Below the pieces are notes generated by a model that made no database searches, was not told the origin of the DNA, and saw only the letters and a list, made by a program, of their open reading frames with translations. From Yoonia sp. BS5-3 (GTDB lineage Bacteria > Pseudomonadota > Alphaproteobacteria > Rhodobacterales > Rhodobacteraceae): DNA of 64,000 nucleotides. Shown piece after piece: positions 59,077 through 64,000 of the stretch. Position 1 is the first letter of the stretch. Each line of letters begins with the position of its first letter. The position numbers were made by a program, and so were the translations under genes. The stretch is from the NCBI RefSeq assembly GCF_038069655.2, contig NZ_CP150951.2:1116001-1180000 (forward strand). The letters are read 5' to 3'.

Positions 59077-60252
59077 GTGCCAAAGATCAAATCAATCCGC
59101 ACCCGCGTATGGCATTGGACCGGACCTGTCGTCCCCCCGCAAGGGAATTTCTGCACAAATGCGTCAGATGCTTTGTGGATGAAGGGCGATGCGATGGCCT
59201 CATTTCGGTTTCACCAATGGCTTACCTGTGAGATCGAGACAGACGACGGCACAATCGGCATCGGCAATGCCGCGCTGGCACCGACCGTCATCAAACAGGC
59301 CATCGATGAATGGTTGGCGCCGTTGATCATCGGCGAAGACCCGTTTGATTATGCCTATCTGTGGGAAAAAATGTATCGTCGCACCCATGCCTGGGGCCGC
59401 AAAGGTATTGGCATGACCGCCATCAGTGCCATTGATATAGCTATCTGGGATCTGATGGGCAAACTGGTGAACAAGCCCGTCTTCAAATTGCTGGGTGGCC
59501 GCACAAAAGAAACGATCCCGGTTTACTATTCCAAGCTTTATTCCGGCCCTATCGACGAAATGCAGGCCGAGGCCGAGGCTGCCATGAACGCCGGCCATAC
59601 CGCCTTTAAAATGCGTTTTGGCTGGGGCCCCAAAGATGGCATGGCCGGGATGCGCGAGAACCTCAAACGTGTCGCCGGTGTCCGGGAGGTCATTGGTGAT
59701 GACACCGATCTCATGGCCGATGCCTATATGGGTTGGAACCTGGATTACACCAAACGCATCCTGCCCAAATTGGCCCCGTTTGAGCTGCGTTGGCTTGAAG
59801 AGCCGGTGATCGCTGACGACATTGCCGGATATGCCGAGCTGAATGCCATGAATATCGTGCCAATCTCTGGTGGTGAGCATGAATTCTCGATCATGGGCTG
59901 CAAAGACCTGATCAACAACCGTGCAGTCAGTGTTTTGCAATATGATACCAATCGCGTTGGCGGGATCACCGCAGCGCAGAAGATCAACGCGATTGCAGAG
60001 GCAAGTCAGATCCCCGTCATCCCCCATGCTGGGCAGATGCATAATTATCACCTGACCATGGCCAACACGAATTGTCCGATGGCCGAATATTTCCCGGTCT
60101 TTGATGTCGAGGTGGGCAATGAGCTGTTTTACTACATTTTTGAGGGCGATCCGGCTGCCAGTGATGGCCGATTGCAGTTGGATGATGACGCGCCCGGTTT
60201 GGGTATCTCAATCACAGACAAGTATCTTGCGCATTTCGATATTGCCGGGTGA
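59077..60252 (+). CDS. mandelate racemase/muconate lactonising-family dehydratase (L-rhamnonate dehydratase-like)
   Basis: A 391-residue enolase-superfamily enzyme. The GTG at 59077 has GGGAGGA five bases upstream and gives (M)[13 protein letters not shown]. Catalytic-domain features: [15 protein letters not shown], metal ligands D in [11 protein letters not shown] in RWLEEPV and E in SGGEHEF, then [13 protein letters not shown] and [11 protein letters not shown] with the catalytic His. The layout is closest to L-rhamnonate/aldonate dehydratases. It would dehydrate an aldonate to a 2-keto-3-deoxy acid. Confidence 0.86.
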   Translation: MPKIKSIRTRVWHWTGPVVPPQGNFCTNASDALWMKGDAMASFRFHQWLTCEIETDDGTIGIGNAALAPTVIKQAIDEWLAPLIIGEDPFDYAYLWEKMYRRTHAWGRKGIGMTAISAIDIAIWDLMGKLVNKPVFKLLGGRTKETIPVYYSKLYSGPIDEMQAEAEAAMNAGHTAFKMRFGWGPKDGMAGMRENLKRVAGVREVIGDDTDLMADAYMGWNLDYTKRILPKLAPFELRWLEEPVIADDIAGYAELNAMNIVPISGGEHEFSIMGCKDLINNRAVSVLQYDTNRVGGITAAQKINAIAEASQIPVIPHAGQMHNYHLTMANTNCPMAEYFPVFDVEVGNELFYYIFEGDPAASDGRLQLDDDAPGLGISITDKYLAHFDIAG

Positions 60253-60330
60253 CATCACCTTTGGTCCATCTTGATGACAGGGCAAGACACGCTAATACAA
60301 ACCCAACAACCTTCCTGATCGGATAAGAAA

Positions 60331-61035
60331 TTGACCAAAAGCAACTGGACAGACGAGCTGAAGGATTTTGCCGATCTCAAGCCGCGCCGTTCCCTTGCGA
60401 TGGAAGCGGCCGATACGCTGCGCGAATTCATCTTGCTGGGCAAGCTCGCCCCGGGGGTTCCGGTTCGCGAACGTGATTTGGCGGATGCTTTTGGCATTAG
60501 CCGCACACCCCTAAAAGAGGCCTTGCGCATTCTGGAAGGGGAAGGGTTGATTGATTACGGCCCGACCCGGCGTCCGCGCGTGGCAGATCCGTCGCTGGTC
60601 CAAATTCTTGACTGGCTTCGTGTTCAAGGTGCGTTGGAAGGTTTGGGCGGAGAGCTTTGTTGTCAGTTGGCCACGGAGCATGAGATCAAAAATATCGCCG
60701 CCCTGAACGCCGCTATCGTCAAGGCCAGAGATGCTGGAAATGCACTGGAGGCATTCCGAAAGGATATGGCCTTTCATGCCGCGATCGTTGCCGCCTCGCG
60801 CAATGCGGCTTTGATCGAAACCCATACCACATACAACGCCCGGCTGTGGCGTGTACGTTACCTGTCATCCCAACGCAGCGTCGGGATCGAGACGACCAAA
60901 CAGCAGCATCTGGATATTGTTGCCGCCTTAGAGACCCGGGACGCTGTTGCCGCCCGCAAGGCGTTACGTACCCATCTCCAAACGGCCGAGATCAATATTG
61001 CTGCCGTGTTGGCCGATGACACCCCTGCGTCGTAA
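60331..61035 (+). CDS. GntR-family regulator, FCD subfamily
   Basis: A 234-residue regulator starting with TTG at 60331 (GGATAAGAAA upstream). N-terminal winged helix: ERDLADAFGISRTPLKEALRILEGEGLI; C-terminal FCD helical domain with metal/ligand His residues (FRKDMAFHAAIVAASRN; ETTKQQHLDIVAALETRD; RTHLQ). It lies in the same orientation just after the MR/MLE gene and is the best candidate for binding the TTTGGTATTCCAAA sites, with the imported acid or a breakdown product as effector. Confidence 0.88.
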   Translation: MTKSNWTDELKDFADLKPRRSLAMEAADTLREFILLGKLAPGVPVRERDLADAFGISRTPLKEALRILEGEGLIDYGPTRRPRVADPSLVQILDWLRVQGALEGLGGELCCQLATEHEIKNIAALNAAIVKARDAGNALEAFRKDMAFHAAIVAASRNAALIETHTTYNARLWRVRYLSSQRSVGIETTKQQHLDIVAALETRDAVAARKALRTHLQTAEINIAAVLADDTPAS

Positions 61036-61076
61036 CATGGGTGAGGCTGCCTTGCGCGGGGCCGTTTATGGGACCT

Positions 61077-61607
61077 TCATTTACAAGCCGCCAGATAGTC
61101 AAAAACTGCCTTGGCCCCCGCTGCCATGTCGCTGGTAGCAGCATCTGCTTGATCAAGTTGTCCAAAGAATGATTTGAGCTGCCCGGAGGATGCAAACCCT
61201 TGCATCACGCGTAGATAGGATGTTGGCCAGCCATCCTGTATTGAATTTGATTTCAATAACATACTGGCCCCAAGCGCCGACCCGTTCAGCACGTAAAGTA
61301 CCCCCCAAGCCCAGCCATCTGACGGGGGATCGCCCCGCTTGGTCGCCTGATCATCGCATCCAAGATCTGCGCAAAGTGCCGTCTGGCGCGCGTTCTCAAT
61401 CTTCTGGTAGTGGCCCAATTGCGTGGATGTCACCGCCCTTGCGCCAAAAGTCTGATGCGTCTTGAGCAGCGCCTTGAGCCAATGATCATAGCTGTCCCGG
61501 CTTGCAAAGCGTCCATCCGAAAACCATCGGCTTTCAGCCCCTTCATGGGCCGCACGTGTGGACATTTTCAGCACAGCCCGATTGCCGACTGGCGCACGCG
61601 ATTGCAT
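61077..61607 (-). CDS. biliverdin-producing heme oxygenase (BphO-like)
   Basis: A 176-residue heme oxygenase-like protein. The probable proximal His is in LKMSTRAAHEGAESRWF; the distal helix reads WAWGVLYVLNGSALGASML, close to the GALYVLEGSxLGG motif of bacterial BphO. The ATG at 61607 is used; a TTG at 61634 would add nine residues and neither has a clear Shine-Dalgarno. Such enzymes open heme to biliverdin, the bacteriophytochrome chromophore. Divergent from the CheB/CheR fusion. Confidence 0.8.
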   Translation of the reverse strand: MQSRAPVGNRAVLKMSTRAAHEGAESRWFSDGRFASRDSYDHWLKALLKTHQTFGARAVTSTQLGHYQKIENARQTALCADLGCDDQATKRGDPPSDGWAWGVLYVLNGSALGASMLLKSNSIQDGWPTSYLRVMQGFASSGQLKSFFGQLDQADAATSDMAAGAKAVFDYLAACK

Positions 61608-61634
61608 TTCGATGGATGGCGACAGGTCTGTCAA

Positions 61635-61763
61635 CGGATTGCGTTTCCCATTTGCGCTGGCTTGGACGCTTTTCTAACCCATGTTTGCAGCCAGCGCTTC
61701 CCAATGCAACCATAGGAAGGTAGCATTGGCCAACTTTAAAGCGCATTCACGACAGGTAAATTC
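61635..61763. promoter_or_regulatory. divergent region of the heme oxygenase / CheB-CheR pair
   Basis: Contains a 9-bp inverted repeat, GCGCTGGCT (61654-61662) and AGCCAGCGC (61689-61697), 26 bases apart, placed between the two 5' ends. It may be a shared operator or a stem in one of the leaders. Confidence 0.4.
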
Positions 61764-64000
61764 ATGGATCAGCCCGCCAAGACGGACACCGAAGCTAATC
61801 CCCGGCAGATGGGGAAGGTCGATGAGAGCTTTTATCTGATTGGTGTGGGTGCCTCAGCAGGTGGGCTGGACGCCATCAAGCAATTGCTGAGCCAGATCCA
61901 ACCCGGCTTTCCCCACAGTCTGGTGATCGTGCAGCATATTTCGCCCGATTATAAATCGCTTATGTCCGAAATTCTGGGTCGCGAGACGACATTGCCGGTG
62001 CAAGAAGTCACCGACAACATGGCTGTAGAGGCCGGCCAAATCTATCTGATCCCGCCTCGCTCCAACATTTTGATCCAAGGCACCAAGGGCGATAGCGGTT
62101 CGCAAGTCGCAGCGGGCACAAATGGCAAGGTGCATTCAGGCCTGCGTTTTTCGCTAGCCGAACCAACACCCCGCCCCGGGCTGAACCTGCCGATTGACGT
62201 GTTCTTCCATTCGCTGGCCGAGGCCGTACAAGACCGCGCTATCGCCGTCATTCTATCAGGCAGCGGGTCTGATGGCAGCCGCGGGATGCGCGCGATCAAG
62301 GATCATGAAGGCTTTGTCCTGGTCCAAGATCCCGACATGGCCGCGTTTGACGGGATGCCCCGATCAGCCATTGCCACCGGCATTGTTGATATTGTCCTAG
62401 CCCCTGACCTGATGGTTGGTGAGATCAACCGCTATATCGAAATGCGCGTGCGCGGCATCGACAATGTCGACCGTCTTTTTGCAAAGGCCGGGGATAGTTT
62501 CACCAAACTGCTTGAACGCGTCAGCGAAACCGCCGAAATCGATTTTAGCCTTTACAAAGAACCGACGCTGAAGCGCCGTGTTGCAAGGCGCATGGCCCTA
62601 AAGGGCTTTACCGATCTTGAGGAATATCTGGACTATCTCAAGCGCGACGCCGCTGAAGCCAATGTGCTTTACCGCGAATTCCTGGTTGGCGTGACCAATT
62701 TCTTTCGTGATTTGCCAGTTTGGCGAAATCTGCAGCAAACTATCCTGCCTGAACTGTTTGCGCATGGCCATGAAGATGAGCCGTTACGCATTTGGTCCGT
62801 TGGCTGTTCGACCGGCGAAGAGGCCTACACGATTGCTATGCTGATGGAAGAGTACCGTTCCGAGAACGACGTCAGTCGCGAGTACCGTATCTTTGCAACA
62901 GATGTGAATGAACGCGCCATTCAAACCGCCAAACAAGGCGTCTATCCTGACAGTGTCCGCGAGGAAATTCCCGCTGAATATCTCAATCGGGGCTTTTTGA
63001 CATTTCAGAGCGGAACATTTTCGGTTGCTCCGATGATCCGGAACCGCGTCGTCTTTTCGGTACATAATGCTATCGAAGACCCACCCTTTACCCGCACTGA
63101 TTTGATCGTCTGTCGCAACCTGCTGATTTATCTCAGCCCAGAGGTGCAGGCGAAGATCATGACCCATTTCTCATTCTCGCTGCGCAAAGGTGGGATTTTG
63201 CAGTTGGGCGCCGCCGAAACAACCGGGCCGCATGGCGCGATGTTTGACGCGCTGATGCATAAAAGCCGTATCTACCGCAACACGAGGCAGGTTGATTTTA
63301 CCGGCCGGCGCGGCACACGACCGTCGGATTTCGCCGCTACCCGCTTTTTACCCCGTTCCCACAGTCTGTCGGGCCGAAGCCATATCCCCGGTGATGACGT
63401 TGCGACGCTGTTGCAATTTACCATGGATGACGAACGCACCTGCATTTGCATTGCTGACGAGAATGGCAAGATCACCCGGACTTTTGGCAATCACACGGGT
63501 CTTTTGGACATTCCGACAAGCGGCTTTTCAGCCAACCTGCTGGATTTGGTCGATGAACGCCTGCGCAGTTCCGTTGCGCTGGTTCTGCGCCGCTCGGAGA
63601 TGGAAGGATTTGCCGACAAAAAGGGTGTCCGTCTGATCCATGATGACCAGATCGAGGTTCTTGATATCTCAAGCCGGAAAATTTCGTGGGAGGCAAAGGC
63701 CGTCGCCTTTGCGATCACATTCCGCCGCCGCGATGAAACGGCGATTTCGCTGGGCCCTGCCCCGCAGACCGAAAGCACAACGGATATGCCCACACAGGCC
63801 TATATCCAGCATTTGGAAAATGAAGTGCAGTCTTTGCAGGATATGCTCAGCGCGACAGCCGAGGATCTGGGTGCCTCGAATGAGGAACTGCAAACAACCA
63901 ATGAAGAGCTGATCGCCTCAAACGAGGAATTGCAGGCCAATAACGAAGAAACCCAAAGTATCAACGAAGAGCTGCATACGCTGAATGCTGAGAATGCTGA
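61764..64000 (+). CDS. CheB/CheR fusion signalling protein (3' end outside window)
   Basis: An open frame of 745 codons to the window edge. Residues about 22-210 form a CheB methylesterase domain with S31 (GASAGG), H58 (VQHIS) and D170 (SGSGSDG). About 230-490 form a CheR methyltransferase domain (REFLVGVTNFFRD; WSVGCSTGEEAYTIAM; FATDVNERAI; LIVCRNLLIYL). A PAS-like region near 550-650 is followed by a coiled coil with repeated NEEL units (ASNEELQTTNEELIASNEE). Full-length relatives usually end in PAS and histidine kinase domains, expected beyond 64000. Confidence 0.88.
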   Translation, partial: MDQPAKTDTEANPRQMGKVDESFYLIGVGASAGGLDAIKQLLSQIQPGFPHSLVIVQHISPDYKSLMSEILGRETTLPVQEVTDNMAVEAGQIYLIPPRSNILIQGTKGDSGSQVAAGTNGKVHSGLRFSLAEPTPRPGLNLPIDVFFHSLAEAVQDRAIAVILSGSGSDGSRGMRAIKDHEGFVLVQDPDMAAFDGMPRSAIATGIVDIVLAPDLMVGEINRYIEMRVRGIDNVDRLFAKAGDSFTKLLERVSETAEIDFSLYKEPTLKRRVARRMALKGFTDLEEYLDYLKRDAAEANVLYREFLVGVTNFFRDLPVWRNLQQTILPELFAHGHEDEPLRIWSVGCSTGEEAYTIAMLMEEYRSENDVSREYRIFATDVNERAIQTAKQGVYPDSVREEIPAEYLNRGFLTFQSGTFSVAPMIRNRVVFSVHNAIEDPPFTRTDLIVCRNLLIYLSPEVQAKIMTHFSFSLRKGGILQLGAAETTGPHGAMFDALMHKSRIYRNTRQVDFTGRRGTRPSDFAATRFLPRSHSLSGRSHIPGDDVATLLQFTMDDERTCICIADENGKITRTFGNHTGLLDIPTSGFSANLLDLVDERLRSSVALVLRRSEMEGFADKKGVRLIHDDQIEVLDISSRKISWEAKAVAFAITFRRRDETAISLGPAPQTESTTDMPTQAYIQHLENEVQSLQDMLSATAEDLGASNEELQTTNEELIASNEELQANNEETQSINEELHTLNAENA

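Noticed and set aside
1-64000. Search for tRNA, rRNA, CRISPR arrays, prophage, IS elements and toxin-antitoxin pairs
   Set aside because: No cloverleaf, repeat-spacer series, transposase, integrase or phage structural gene was recognised on either strand.

Overview
The window comes from an alphaproteobacterium, most likely a marine Rhodobacterales / Roseobacter-group chromosome. The clues are moderately high GC, densely packed operons with ATGA or TGATG stop/start overlaps, a wealth of ABC and TRAP uptake systems, small proteins of Rhodobacteraceae-restricted type, and inverted copies of a CTCCGGCGGGGATAT-type intergenic repeat that I recall from this family. No rRNA, tRNA, CRISPR array, prophage or insertion sequence was recognised. 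The genus cannot be set from the sequence alone.

Layout. 1-4110: the 3' end of an S-formylglutathione hydrolase gene, then yaiI-like, DMT exporter, HAD hydrolase and ornithine-cyclodeaminase-family genes in one overlapping run, and an alpha/beta hydrolase. 4137-8305 (minus): ynjF-ynjB-ynjC-ynjD, an orphan-function ABC importer with a CDP-alcohol phosphatidyltransferase. 8419-10422 (minus): an unpaired HyuA-type hydantoinase/oxoprolinase. 10592-14703: surface-glycan or lipid-sugar genes (methyltransferase, GtrA, GT-C-like membrane protein, GT2). 14738-16027: M20 deacylase. 16130-22548: Rrf2-type regulator divergent from a small-protein pair plus an opp/nik-type ABC importer and a DMT transporter. 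22545-24208 (minus): panC-panB. 24383-24925: unrecognised AT-richer gene. 25112-33598: eight-gene operon with a dipeptide-type ABC importer, GNAT, ALDH, SDR and an autoprocessing P1 (DmpA/NylC-like) amidohydrolase. 33583-35679 (minus): ferric-reductase-like membrane protein, Tat-exported intradiol-dioxygenase-like protein, and a membrane protein.

35755-43984: the clearest regulon, a nine-gene minus-strand operon for cyclic ureide/pyrimidine breakdown (M20 amidohydrolase, dihydropyrimidinase, ABC importer, GNAT and two small unknown proteins). It is bounded by a perfect RutR box upstream and a strong intrinsic terminator downstream, with rutR itself divergent. 44085-46747 (minus): L-arabinose/galactose-type 1-dehydrogenase and arabonate-dehydratase-type IlvD/Edd enzyme. 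47132-47995: NAD-dependent epimerase-like protein. 48018-61035: a large sugar-acid catabolic island (SDR and IdnD-like dehydrogenases, an unusually large TRAP transporter, UxaA-family dehydratase, GarR-like reductase, DMT transporter, 2-hydroxyacid dehydrogenase, SDR, MR/MLE dehydratase, GntR/FCD regulator) with two nearly identical palindromic operators. 61077-64000: heme oxygenase divergent from a CheB/CheR-fusion signalling protein that runs off the window.

Most novel-looking signals: the GntR/FCD sugar-acid regulon with its two matching operators; the two small unknown proteins inside the RutR operon; the P1-amidohydrolase/ABC/ALDH operon; and two GTAC arrays with an exact 11-bp period that share more bases than the GTAC words alone and sit outside promoters.
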